A stretch of DNA of 64,000 nt from an uncultured Phascolarctobacterium sp. (GTDB lineage: Bacteria > Bacillota > Negativicutes > Acidaminococcales > Acidaminococcaceae), in the NCBI GenBank assembly GCA_900545535.1, contig UQZN01000006.1:1-64000 (forward strand), read 5' to 3'. The notes below the pieces were generated by a model. The model was not told the DNA's origin and made no database searches. It saw only the letters and a list, made by a program, of their open reading frames with translations. How positions within the stretch are numbered: the first letter of the stretch is position 1; the number at the start of each line of letters is the position of its first letter. The position numbers were made by a program, and so were the translations under genes. This document shows positions 10,387-18,069 of the stretch, one piece after another.

Positions 10387-10537
10387 AAAATCAGGCAGTT
10401 CTTCTGGCTCTGCTTCATCGCTTATCTTGCCTTCCCGGTTTCCCAGTGACATTTTAAGACTCGCTCTGCATTACAGCTGCGGGACAGCACAGGTTTTACA
10501 CCTGTTTCTCTATTAAGCATTACTGCACCCGATTTTT
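10387..10537 (-). ncRNA. Cobalamin riboswitch aptamer, copy A
   Basis: The minus strand carries the cobalamin (B12-box) core: ACAGGTGTAAAACCTGTG, then GTCCCGCAGCTGTAA, then CACTGGGAAACCGGGAAGG and finally GCCAGAAGAACTGCC. The closing P1 helix pairs AAAATCGGG with CCTGATTTT, with one G-U pair. It sits in the leader of the autotransporter gene, downstream of a clear promoter and upstream of an intrinsic terminator. A small reading frame starting MSLGNREGK is a chance translation of the aptamer and is not a gene. Confidence 0.9.
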
Positions 10538-10618
10538 CGTATTTATATTTTTAAATATTATTACCATTTAATTAGTGATAATTTATATTTTTAAGAACAA
10601 ATTATAACTTTATTCTTA

Positions 10619-10646
10619 ATTCTAGCATCAAGTCCCCCCCTGTCAA
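10619..10646 (-). promoter_or_regulatory. Promoter for the autotransporter riboswitch transcript, with G7 tract in the spacer
   Basis: On the minus strand, -35 TTGACA (10641-10646) and -10 TAGAAT (10619-10624) are 16 bp apart. The spacer starts with seven consecutive G residues (10634-10640). A homopolymer at this place can change spacer length by slippage. Confidence 0.7.
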
Positions 10647-10650
10647 GCGC

Positions 10651-10671
10651 TCGTCCGTATCGAACGGACGA
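10651..10671. promoter_or_regulatory. Inverted repeat just upstream of the -35 element, copy A
   Basis: The arms TCGTCCGT and ACGGACGA flank a 5-nt loop. The innermost pair is T-A here and C-G in copy B (16546-16566), so symmetry is kept despite substitution. The position suggests an operator rather than an RNA element. Confidence 0.45.
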
Positions 10672-10735
10672 CGCCTGACGCTGCGCCCATTACCCGGCAA
10701 AAATATAAATACCTTTAGACTATTAAAACATAAAA

Positions 10736-10758
10736 AAAGCCGCCTTTCGGCGACCTTT
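10736..10758 (-). terminator. Terminator of the TonB receptor-to-radical SAM operon
   Basis: On the minus strand a six-pair stem GTCGCC/GGCGGC with a GAAA tetraloop is followed by T7. It lies about 50 bp after the radical SAM stop codon. Confidence 0.75.
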
Positions 10759-10810
10759 TTCGACAGTCTGAGCCCCGATTCATCATGAACAGGGACTGTA
10801 ATCATAAACT

Positions 10811-12337
10811 TTAAATACGGTTTTCCATCGCACTCATCATTGTCAAAACCGACTTCCTTCCTGCAACACGGGGTCCATATACTAAATACTGCACAGCAAT
10901 CATCACTGCACGGTTCAGCTGATTTTGCCAGAACAAACCCATCGGCATCAGCTTATAACTCCCATTAACAGCTTCCATTAAACCGTTGCGGCACCAACGT
11001 TCAAGTAAAGGATACAGTAGCTCTGAAAATGGTATTTCTGATAACATTGATAATTTCTGAGGTTCAAAAACACCACTGTCGAACTGACCTTTAATCGAAG
11101 CGAAAACAGGTGTAAATTCATCTCTTTCAAATAACATTGCAAAAGGTTTTACCCCTTTATCTACCATACTTCCATATTTTTCCAGATTGAACGGCTGCAT
11201 ATAAGTATAATTCCCTAATGATCCGCCGCATCCGGCTCCAAACGCCAGAACCTGTGCTCCATCTTTCACCATAGTATTATAGCGGCTTACTTCCATATCA
11301 TCATTTGCCCAATGACAACAACTGAGCCGACGGCAGCCATTGCTGTCCAAAAATTCCGCTCCACTGACAAACAGCTCTGCCAACTCCCGCCCAGTGGGGA
11401 AATAACTCCGATCAGCTTTAAATTGATTACCCAGCGGTGTCCCCGGAAAAATCTGCAGTTTATACAAATCAATACCACTGAGACCGCAGTCCAGATAAAA
11501 CTTTAAATCTCGCTGCAGCAACTCTTTAGTCTGTCCCGGCAAACCATAAATCAAGTCAATGATGACCTTGGTACCCGTCGCGGCAAAAAGCTTCAATTTG
11601 CGTACAACTTCTTCGCAGGTATCAGGGCGCCCAAGTTGTCGGCGCAGATCAGTAGCAAAAGTTTGCACACCAAAGCTGAATCTGTTTGCACCATTTTCAA
11701 TACAAACAGCAAGCTTCTCTTCGTCCATATCATAAATGCTGCTCTCAACCGTGATTTCACAATCAGAGCTTAAAGGAAGCACTTGGCGTACTTTCTGCAA
11801 AATACTGCTAAGCTGTTCTTTATCCAAAGTACCAGGAGTACCGCCGCCAAGAAAGACTGCTTGAATTTCAGCATTTTTCAAATAATGCGCGTTATCCATC
11901 TGTTCCAGTTCTGCCAAAAGCTTTGTTACATATTCTGCTTCTGCCTGTATTGCAGACCGCTGTTTAAAAAAGCTGCAATAAGTACATTTTATTTTGCAAA
12001 AAGGAATATGAATATAAGCTACTATAGGCCTGCTGTTGGAACCTTCGCGCAGAAGCTTTTGGAAAGCCTTCTGCCCCAATGGCGGAGGCAAAGGCTTGAT
12101 CCCTTTATCCTCAAATAAAGCATCAACTTCTTCCATAGCCTCATATGCGCTTACGGCATTCTCTTTACCTATAATTTTTTCTAAATTCGGCAGCTGCCAA
12201 AAATGCTCCAACCTCTTTTTGTAAAAAAACAGCAAGTCGCCTCGCGGTTTTTCTGTCAGGAATCTATCCCAGGAACCAGTTATTTTGTCTTTGAGCATCA
12301 TTTTACCAATAATAGCGATTTTGTCTATTTTTTTCAT
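10811..12337 (-). CDS. HutW/ChuW/HmuW-like radical SAM protein (anaerobic tetrapyrrole degradation)
   Basis: This 508-aa coproporphyrinogen-dehydrogenase-like (HemN superfamily) radical SAM protein has the cluster motif CKIKCTYC (Cys114, Cys118, Cys121), followed by the SAM-binding GGGTPG and the typical TIM-barrel core. The HutW/ChuW/HmuW family opens the heme macrocycle anaerobically to release iron (anaerobilin synthase activity is established for E. coli ChuW and Fusobacterium HmuW). A flavodoxin gene 41 bp upstream matches the HmuF-HmuW arrangement, which would supply electrons. Assignment to this family rather than to oxygen-independent HemN or HemW rests on neighbours and on the long N-terminal extension. 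The operon is headed by a cobalamin riboswitch, so a corrinoid substrate is conceivable but unproven. The ribosome site is weak. Confidence 0.75.
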   Translation of the reverse strand: MKKIDKIAIIGKMMLKDKITGSWDRFLTEKPRGDLLFFYKKRLEHFWQLPNLEKIIGKENAVSAYEAMEEVDALFEDKGIKPLPPPLGQKAFQKLLREGSNSRPIVAYIHIPFCKIKCTYCSFFKQRSAIQAEAEYVTKLLAELEQMDNAHYLKNAEIQAVFLGGGTPGTLDKEQLSSILQKVRQVLPLSSDCEITVESSIYDMDEEKLAVCIENGANRFSFGVQTFATDLRRQLGRPDTCEEVVRKLKLFAATGTKVIIDLIYGLPGQTKELLQRDLKFYLDCGLSGIDLYKLQIFPGTPLGNQFKADRSYFPTGRELAELFVSGAEFLDSNGCRRLSCCHWANDDMEVSRYNTMVKDGAQVLAFGAGCGGSLGNYTYMQPFNLEKYGSMVDKGVKPFAMLFERDEFTPVFASIKGQFDSGVFEPQKLSMLSEIPFSELLYPLLERWCRNGLMEAVNGSYKLMPMGLFWQNQLNRAVMIAVQYLVYGPRVAGRKSVLTMMSAMENRI

Positions 12338-12378
12338 TCTTAAAATTACCCAGTGTTTTCTAAAAATCCTTATGCCTT

Positions 12379-12903
12379 TTATTTATAAAACTTATCATAA
12401 AAAGCAATAAATTTTTGAATATACTCTCCTGCTGCTTTCAAATCAGCTTCATCAGGATGAGAACTGGCATCCTTCCAACGTTTTTTACTTTCTTCTGTTG
12501 GCGCGTGCGGATGACCTTCAGGCATTTTCATCATTGCTTCAATAAGCTTGGGATCTATAGCGCCGCGAATAGACAAAGTCCCTACCACTTTACAGCTGAT
12601 ACTTAAATATCTGCCGGCATTAGCCAAAGCACTTACACCATGATCAGAATATGCTTCCGCTCCTAAAGTTTGAAAAAGCACAACTTTTTTGTTATCCAAA
12701 GCCTGTAAAAATTCCTGCATATCCTTATCTGGTTCACCTTTATCGACCCAGTAACCAGCAAAAATAACCTTGTAATCATCCACTGCCGGCACCTGCTTCA
12801 CTGCAGCAAGGTCACAGCGTCCTCCTGCAGCTTCATAAAATTTCTTTGCAACTTTCTCGGTATTGCCAGTTTTACTGGAATAAACTATCAAAAAATCTTT
12901 CAT
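12379..12903 (-). CDS. Flavodoxin-family protein, partner of the radical SAM enzyme
   Basis: A 174-aa flavodoxin-like fold with the FMN phosphate loop SSKTGNT at residues 9-15 right after the first beta strand, followed by the motif FAGYWVDKG. Family members carry electrons. In hmu-type heme operons a flavodoxin reduces the radical SAM heme-degrading enzyme, and the gene order here (flavodoxin then radical SAM, 41-bp gap) is the same. A related group (BilS) assists bilirubin reduction, so a tetrapyrrole role is plausible either way. The start has an AAAGGGA site. A promoter with a Fur-like box lies about 80-105 bp upstream, so the pair may be expressed separately from the upstream uptake genes. 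Confidence 0.8.
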   Translation of the reverse strand: MKDFLIVYSSKTGNTEKVAKKFYEAAGGRCDLAAVKQVPAVDDYKVIFAGYWVDKGEPDKDMQEFLQALDNKKVVLFQTLGAEAYSDHGVSALANAGRYLSISCKVVGTLSIRGAIDPKLIEAMMKMPEGHPHAPTEESKKRWKDASSHPDEADLKAAGEYIQKFIAFYDKFYK

Positions 12904-12968
12904 TGCTTTTCATCCCTTTCATATTATCTCTGATGATATAACATTTTCCCTTAAAGTTAGCCCAAGCT

Positions 12969-13010
12969 TACTTATATTATCATTATAAACCATAATTCAA
13001 ATCTTGCCAA
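12969..13010 (-). promoter_or_regulatory. Internal promoter with overlapping Fur-like box
   Basis: On the minus strand -35 TTGGCA (13005-13010) and -10 TATAAT (12982-12987) are 17 bp apart. The -10 overlaps a sequence at 12969-12987 matching 12 of 19 positions of the enterobacterial Fur consensus (core ATAATGATAAT). It would drive the flavodoxin and radical SAM genes. Confidence 0.5.
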
Positions 13011-13025
13011 AATAATTATCCAGTT

Positions 13026-13967
13026 CTATCTCCGAAGCTTTTCTGCCATATATTCTACAGCTTCGGGGTATCTAAGGCCTGGATTCAAAAGGAATAATTC
13101 ATCTGGCAAATAATATACTGCGTTATTTTTAACCGCCGTTATTGATTTCCAGGCTGGACTACTCATAACGTCATTTTTTAAGCGTGCTTCAATATCTTCC
13201 TTACTTCCCATTGAAGTAATAAAAATTATTTCAGGATTTTTCTCTACTAAAAACTCTAAACTATATGGTACTTTATCAGACATCTGTTCACCAGTTGAAG
13301 CAGCTACACCCTGAATATCTTGGACAATATTATTCATTTGTAATAGCTTGGCAACGCAACCGGCAATACTATTTTCCTGCTCTAATGTCACATTTTGTGC
13401 GCTACTGTGTAAAATAGCCACTCTTTTTGTATTTTTAGGAAGTTTCCTAACTGTGTTCTGTACTTTTTTGTCAAGTTCTGCCGCAATTTTTATACCTTTC
13501 TCTTTTTGACCAGTCAGTTCACCTAAAACTTTTATACTGTGTTTGACATCTTCATAAGTTTTTAAGTTTAATACTATTACAGGAATACCATTACTTTCAA
13601 ACAATTGAATATATTTTTCATGCATTCCTTTATAAGCAACAATCAAATCCGGCCTCAATTCCACCACTTTTTCAGTATTAATATTAAAAATAAAACCAAC
13701 AGCAACAGCATTTTCAGCAAACGCAGGAGTTCTGGCAATTGTTGATTCCGCCCGTCCTACAACATTTCCATCAAAAACCTCCAAAAGTTCTAAAAAAGAA
13801 GGAGACAGAACTACTATCCTTTCAGGCTTTTTGGAAAATGCAACCTGCCTGCCATTATCGTCCGTGATCTTAATAAGCTCCTTATCTTCATAAATTTCTT
13901 TTGAAGTACAGCCATATATATTTACTAAAATTATCATCAAACACAGCATTAAAATTATTTTTTTCAT
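13026..13967 (-). CDS. Substrate-binding lipoprotein of a cobalamin/heme/siderophore ABC transporter
   Basis: A 313-aa periplasmic-binding protein of the BtuF/FhuD/HmuT type (PF01497-like fold). It has a lipoprotein signal peptide with the modified cysteine at residue 20 (NIYGC), then the family hallmark PERIVVLSPSFLELL and two lobes joined by a long helix. It follows the TonB receptor by 61 bp, so it would receive the ligand in the periplasm. The cobalamin riboswitch upstream favours corrinoid, while the downstream enzymes favour heme. No permease or ATPase gene is present in the window. ATG at 13967 has a GGAG site at good spacing; the longer frame to 14003 is not favoured. Confidence 0.85.
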   Translation of the reverse strand: MKKIILMLCLMIILVNIYGCTSKEIYEDKELIKITDDNGRQVAFSKKPERIVVLSPSFLELLEVFDGNVVGRAESTIARTPAFAENAVAVGFIFNINTEKVVELRPDLIVAYKGMHEKYIQLFESNGIPVIVLNLKTYEDVKHSIKVLGELTGQKEKGIKIAAELDKKVQNTVRKLPKNTKRVAILHSSAQNVTLEQENSIAGCVAKLLQMNNIVQDIQGVAASTGEQMSDKVPYSLEFLVEKNPEIIFITSMGSKEDIEARLKNDVMSSPAWKSITAVKNNAVYYLPDELFLLNPGLRYPEAVEYMAEKLRR

Positions 13968-14028
13968 ATTAGAGCTCCATTTAAAATGTCTAGCAGGCAT
14001 CAAACCTGCTAGACATATCTACTATGTA

Positions 14029-16149
14029 TTAAAACTTATATTCCATCCCAACTCTATACAAACGGCCTAAATTTCCATCAGCATAAGCGCCAAAATTTCT
14101 ATGATTACTTATGTTATCGACACCTAAATATACTTTGGCATCTTTAGTAATATGTTTTGATGCCATAATATTAGCAATAGTAAAATTCTTAGTAGAATAC
14201 ACTGAATTGCCCATAGTGCTCTTATCTGCATCGTGATAATAATAATTTAGATTGGAAACAATATCAAAACTGCAGTCCCATGCATAAATATTTTGCGGTT
14301 GATAAGACATACCAAAAGTTATCTGATGCTTGGCACGATCAGTTAAACGCGTTCCTCCCGTCTTGTCTTTAGCCTCCAAATAAGTATAACCAACATTCAT
14401 AAAAATATTCTTTCCCAATTCATGCGAACCATAAAACTCTACGCCTTGCAATGTTGCTTTAGGCACATTCCGATAAGTCATAACCTGATCTTTACCGAGT
14501 CCCGGATAAAGAACGGGATCATCATCAGTAAATCGGCCTGTCCAGTAGGAGCTGATTAGATCCTTAACGTCATTGCGGAAAATTCCTAAATGAGCTGTAG
14601 TTTTATCACCCCAGTCCTTCTCAACAGCTAATTCATAACTTAAAGATTTTTCCGGTTGCAAATCCGGATTCCCCTCAAAAAACTGGCCTGAGCCACCCGG
14701 ATTAGCAGCGTACATCTCCCAAAAATGGTATAACTCATTAACTGTCGGTGTTTTATACCCTTGACCTATGACAGCCTTCACACGTATGTCTTTAGCCGCA
14801 TTATAGGTAGTTGCCAAACGGCTCGTTATTTCACTGCCAAATTTATCACTGTAATCATAACGTACTGAAGGAATAATCAGCCATTTTGCATCAGGTTTGA
14901 ATTCATCCTGAACATATAAGGCAGTGTAATTGATAGCTGCTTCATCGTAAGCATTATAAACGCTGCCACTAGCTACAGGAGTCCCTTTCTTCTTTAATCT
15001 GGTTCCTTCACTGTTATCACGTCGATACTCAAGCCCTGCTGTTAAATAATGTTTATCTCCCATATGCCAGGAATCGTGACCCTCAATAACACTCAAGGTC
15101 CTTTTTACAGTATCTATTTTAGGATCTTTAACAGTTATTGCCCCAGGTTTACCGCCCATGAACATTTGCGTAACTTCCTGACTGGTGTAACGTTTATCAT
15201 AAACAGACTGATAAGCCCTGATAATCCAGCTTTGATTTGCATCATCGCCTTTATAAGTCAACGCATAATCTGTACGCTTGTTGTCATTATAAATGGTAGA
15301 TTTTTTATTTTGCCAGACTGAACCCGGCCTCATAACTGTTACAGATGAACTGCCCTTCTGATTATCCTCTTTAATCCTGCTGAAATCAGCAGAAAGTTGA
15401 TTGCCATTATCAAACTTATAACCTACAGTTAAAGAAAGCGGCTGTTCCTTTCCATAAAAATTCATTTCATCACCGCTGCCTGCCGGATCCATATACGGTC
15501 TGTTATGATTCAAACCAGTATTCAGCTTATAAGACACATTTTTTTCCGTTCCTTGAATATACAGGTTAGACTTATAGCCGGCACCTTTACCATTTTCATA
15601 CCAATCATATTCATAATTAATATTGCCCAAATTTTTTTCCGGAGTTTTAGTTATAACATTAATAACGCCTCCCATAGCATCACTGCCATACAAAGCACCC
15701 GCTGGTCCTCTGATAATTTCTACGCGTTCCACATCCTCCATGCGAATACGATCAACATCCCAGGCATTAGCCGAATTATAAGAAAGTTCTCCACCCAAAC
15801 GCTTACCATCCACCATAATAAGTACGTGACGTGACTCACTGCCACGGATGCTGACATTACTTCGTCCCTGGAAATCATTAAATACATTTACACCTAAAGC
15901 TGTCTTTAAAGCATCTTTTAATGTTTTTGCCTGTGTCTGTTCCAATTTTTTCTGACTTATGACTTCAACAGATGACGGCGTTTCTTTTATGCTCATTTCC
16001 GTTCTAGTTGCAGTAATGACCATAGGATCAAGTGTAAAACTCTGTGTTACTTCTTCCGCACAGGCTGATACTCCCATAGACAAAACACTCACACTTGTTA
16101 AAGCAGAAACAAGTATTTTTTGCTTCATTTTTAATCTCACTTTTTCCAC
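14029..16149 (-). CDS. TonB-dependent outer-membrane receptor, BtuB-like
   Basis: An outer-membrane beta-barrel transporter of about 706 aa. After a signal peptide (KQKILVSALTSV then ACA) comes a TonB box-like DPMVITATRTE, close to the BtuB pattern, then a plug domain (KTLKDALKTALGVNV; RGSESRHVLIMVDGKR; DVERVEIIRGPAGALYGSDAMGGVINVIT) and a 22-strand-type barrel ending GMEYKF. The open frame continues upstream to 16347, but that extension translates the riboswitch and is not protein. GTG at 16149 has AAGGGA at 7 nt; ATG at 16155 and ATG at 16128 are alternatives. It is the first gene of the uptake operon. Control by the B12 riboswitch suggests corrinoid uptake; the downstream enzymes leave heme open. 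Confidence 0.9.
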   Translation of the reverse strand: MEKVRLKMKQKILVSALTSVSVLSMGVSACAEEVTQSFTLDPMVITATRTEMSIKETPSSVEVISQKKLEQTQAKTLKDALKTALGVNVFNDFQGRSNVSIRGSESRHVLIMVDGKRLGGELSYNSANAWDVDRIRMEDVERVEIIRGPAGALYGSDAMGGVINVITKTPEKNLGNINYEYDWYENGKGAGYKSNLYIQGTEKNVSYKLNTGLNHNRPYMDPAGSGDEMNFYGKEQPLSLTVGYKFDNGNQLSADFSRIKEDNQKGSSSVTVMRPGSVWQNKKSTIYNDNKRTDYALTYKGDDANQSWIIRAYQSVYDKRYTSQEVTQMFMGGKPGAITVKDPKIDTVKRTLSVIEGHDSWHMGDKHYLTAGLEYRRDNSEGTRLKKKGTPVASGSVYNAYDEAAINYTALYVQDEFKPDAKWLIIPSVRYDYSDKFGSEITSRLATTYNAAKDIRVKAVIGQGYKTPTVNELYHFWEMYAANPGGSGQFFEGNPDLQPEKSLSYELAVEKDWGDKTTAHLGIFRNDVKDLISSYWTGRFTDDDPVLYPGLGKDQVMTYRNVPKATLQGVEFYGSHELGKNIFMNVGYTYLEAKDKTGGTRLTDRAKHQITFGMSYQPQNIYAWDCSFDIVSNLNYYYHDADKSTMGNSVYSTKNFTIANIMASKHITKDAKVYLGVDNISNHRNFGAYADGNLGRLYRVGMEYKF

Positions 16150-16190
16150 ATCCATTTCCCTTAATTTGTATTTAAAAGCTTGTGCTCTTA

Positions 16191-16236
16191 AAATAAAAAT
16201 AAAACGCTCTTCTGCACACAGATACAGAAAAGCGTC
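16191..16236 (-). terminator. Riboswitch expression-platform terminator, copy B
   Basis: On the minus strand GACGCTTTTCTG pairs with CAGAAGAGCGTT (two G-U pairs), followed by TTATTTTTATTTT. Differences from copy A mostly preserve pairing, which supports a working terminator. Confidence 0.7.
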
Positions 16237-16281
16237 AAATAAATTGCGCAATCCCGTCCATCGCAGGAGTTTTACAGCGTC

Positions 16282-16432
16282 AAAATCGGGCAGTTCTTCT
16301 GGCTCTGCTTCATCGCTTATCTTGCCTTCCCGGTTTCCCAGTGACATTTTAAGACTCGCTCTGCATTACAGCTGCGGGACAGCACAGGTTTTACACCTGT
16401 TTCTCTATTAAGCATTACTGCACCCGATTTTT
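16282..16432 (-). ncRNA. Cobalamin riboswitch aptamer, copy B
   Basis: It has the same conserved core as copy A (ACAGGTGTAAAACCTGTG, GTCCCGCAGCTGTAA, CACTGGGAAACCGGGAAGG, GCCAGAAGAACTGCC). Its P1 helix is fully paired here (AAAATCGGG with CCCGATTTT). It controls the TonB receptor operon. Confidence 0.92.
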
Positions 16433-16513
16433 CGTATTTATATTTTTAAATATTATTACCATTTAATTAGTGATAATTTATATTTTTAAGAACAAATTAT
16501 AACTTTATTCTTA

Positions 16514-16541
16514 ATTCTAGCATCAAGTCCCCCCCTGTCAA
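16514..16541 (-). promoter_or_regulatory. Promoter for the TonB receptor operon, with G7 tract in the spacer
   Basis: On the minus strand -35 TTGACA (16536-16541) and -10 TAGAAT (16514-16519) are 16 bp apart, including seven G residues next to the -35, exactly as in copy A. Confidence 0.7.
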
Positions 16542-16545
16542 GCGC

Positions 16546-16566
16546 TCGTCCGCATCGAGCGGACGA
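16546..16566. promoter_or_regulatory. Inverted repeat just upstream of the -35 element, copy B
   Basis: The arms TCGTCCGC and GCGGACGA surround a 5-nt loop. The innermost pair differs from copy A by a compensated change (T-A to C-G). Confidence 0.45.
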
Positions 16567-16727
16567 CGCCTGACGCTGCGCTTATTCAAAAGGTTTATTA
16601 TTTTCGTCTAATTTTATATACTTCGTTTACAACAACTATTGTTCTTTAAATCCAGCTCTGCTTATTCAACCTCTCTAATATTTCCTTAAGTTTACAATTA
16701 TTTAACTTTTTATCTTTCTATAGCACG

Positions 16728-16755
16728 TTGTATATTGTATTCAAAATGTTATAAT
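16728..16755 (+). promoter_or_regulatory. Promoter for the iron alcohol dehydrogenase gene
   Basis: -35 TTGTAT (16728-16733) and -10 TATAAT (16750-16755) with a 16-bp spacer, about 40 bp before the start codon. The stretch 16582-16727 is AT-rich and shows nothing else. Confidence 0.55.
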
Positions 16756-16794
16756 AAAGGTATCAAGGCAAATTATTTTAGGAGGTGTCAAGCT

Positions 16795-17964
16795 ATGGCA
16801 CGATTTACTTTACCGCGCGATATTTATTATGGCGCAGGCGCAATCGAAGAATTAAAAAATCTGGAAGGGTACAAAAAGGCAATGATCCTGACCGGCGGCA
16901 GTTCCATGAAACGTGGCGGCTTTTTAGAAAAAGTCGAAAACATTCTGCATGGTATCGGTATGGAAACCCAGCTTTTTGAAGGCATCGAACCGGACCCATC
17001 CATTGAGACCGTTTTCAAAGGCGCGGCGGCAATGCGCAAATTCCTGCCTGACGTTATCGTCGCCATTGGCGGCGGTTCACCTATAGATGCGGCGAAAGCC
17101 ATGTGGGTCTTTTACGAGCACCCTGAAGCAACCTTTGAGGAAATCAAAAAACCTTTCAACATTCCCAAACTCAGAAATAAAGCGATCTTCGTAGCAATCC
17201 CTTCTACCAGCGGTACGGCGACCGAAGTAACAGCGTTCTCAGTTATCACTGATTACGCTACCAACATCAAATATCCGCTGGCTGATTTTGAGATCACTCC
17301 GGATATTGCAATTCTGGATACCAATATTCCCCTGACCATGCCTAAAACCCTGACCGCCCACACCGGCATGGATGCTTTGACCCATGCGATCGAAGCTTAT
17401 GTCGCTTCTGCGCGCAGTGATTTTTCCGATCCGCTGGCGTTAAAAGCTATCAGCGATATTTATGACAGTTTGATAGACAGCTATTACGGCGATAAAGCTG
17501 CCCGCGGCAAGATGCATATCGCCCAATGCCTGGCTGGTATGGCCTTCTCGAATGCGCTTCTGGGTATTGCCCACAGCCTGGCCCATAAAACCGGGGCTAT
17601 GTTCGATATTCCGCACGGCTGCTGCAATGCTATCCTGCTGCCCTCCGTTATCCAGTATAACGCTAAGGTTTGTGCCAACAGGTACGCAACTATCGCACGG
17701 ATACTGGGACTTCCCGGCAGCACTGATAAACAGCTGACCGATGCTTTGATCGACTCTATCAAAGAATTGAATCAAAAACTGGGTATCGCCCAGACCTACA
17801 AAGAAAACGGCGTCAGCGAGGAACTGTTCAAACAGCATGCAGATGAGATCGTTGCCAATGCGGTCCTCGACCCCTGCACCGCCTCCAATCCGCGGCCTAT
17901 TGATGCCGAAGGCCTGAAGAAAGTGCTGGCCTGTGCTTATTACGGCGAACCTGTAACCTTCTAA
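16795..17964 (+). CDS. Iron-containing (type III) alcohol dehydrogenase
   Basis: A 389-aa NAD(P)-dependent dehydrogenase of the Fe-ADH family, interconverting aldehydes and alcohols in fermentation. It has the nucleotide motif GGGSPIDAAK and the metal ligand sets GMDALTHAIEAY (Asp and His), IAHSLAHKTGA and IPHGCCNAILLP (His each), all intact. The start at 16795 follows AGGAGGTG; the frame continues 20 codons upstream across the promoter, so that extension is rejected. It is monocistronic with a terminator right after the stop. The substrate (ethanol, butanol, lactaldehyde or other) cannot be told from sequence. Confidence 0.93.
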   Translation: MARFTLPRDIYYGAGAIEELKNLEGYKKAMILTGGSSMKRGGFLEKVENILHGIGMETQLFEGIEPDPSIETVFKGAAAMRKFLPDVIVAIGGGSPIDAAKAMWVFYEHPEATFEEIKKPFNIPKLRNKAIFVAIPSTSGTATEVTAFSVITDYATNIKYPLADFEITPDIAILDTNIPLTMPKTLTAHTGMDALTHAIEAYVASARSDFSDPLALKAISDIYDSLIDSYYGDKAARGKMHIAQCLAGMAFSNALLGIAHSLAHKTGAMFDIPHGCCNAILLPSVIQYNAKVCANRYATIARILGLPGSTDKQLTDALIDSIKELNQKLGIAQTYKENGVSEELFKQHADEIVANAVLDPCTASNPRPIDAEGLKKVLACAYYGEPVTF

Positions 17965-17977
17965 ACTTAAACAGTAA

Positions 17978-18007
17978 AATGCCCTGCAAAAGCAGGGCAT
18001 TTTTTTC
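17978..18007 (+). terminator. Intrinsic terminator of the alcohol dehydrogenase gene
   Basis: The hairpin ATGCCCTGC/GCAGGGCAT is followed by T7. Confidence 0.85.
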
Positions 18008-18035
18008 TGCCAATAATAAGCGTATGTGATATAAT
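18007..18035 (+). promoter_or_regulatory. Probable promoter of the 519-aa protein gene
   Basis: -10 TATAAT (18030-18035) has a modest -35 CTGCCA (18007-18012) at 17 bp. It lies just past the preceding terminator, so the gene is probably its own unit. Confidence 0.4.
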
Positions 18036-18069
18036 AGGCATAATTTCAGGAAACCGGGGAAGTAATTTT

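Larger units (their letters stand above)
10300..10686. repeat. 387-bp twin regulatory module, copy A (promoter, cobalamin riboswitch, terminator)
   Basis: This stretch is near-identical and collinear without gaps (constant offset 5895) to 16195-16581. Similarity ends abruptly at both edges. The two copies are direct repeats and each controls a different outer-membrane protein gene. Confidence 0.85.
16195..16581. repeat. 387-bp twin regulatory module, copy B
   Basis: A gapless near-identical copy of 10300-10686 in the same orientation, holding promoter, cobalamin aptamer and terminator in front of the TonB receptor operon. Confidence 0.85.

Noticed and set aside
16150..16347. N-terminal extension of the TonB receptor starting MSLGNREGK, and a matching 75-aa reading frame at 10225-10452
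   Set aside because: Both are translations of the cobalamin riboswitch and its terminator. The identity between them reflects duplicated RNA, and a signal peptide begins downstream.
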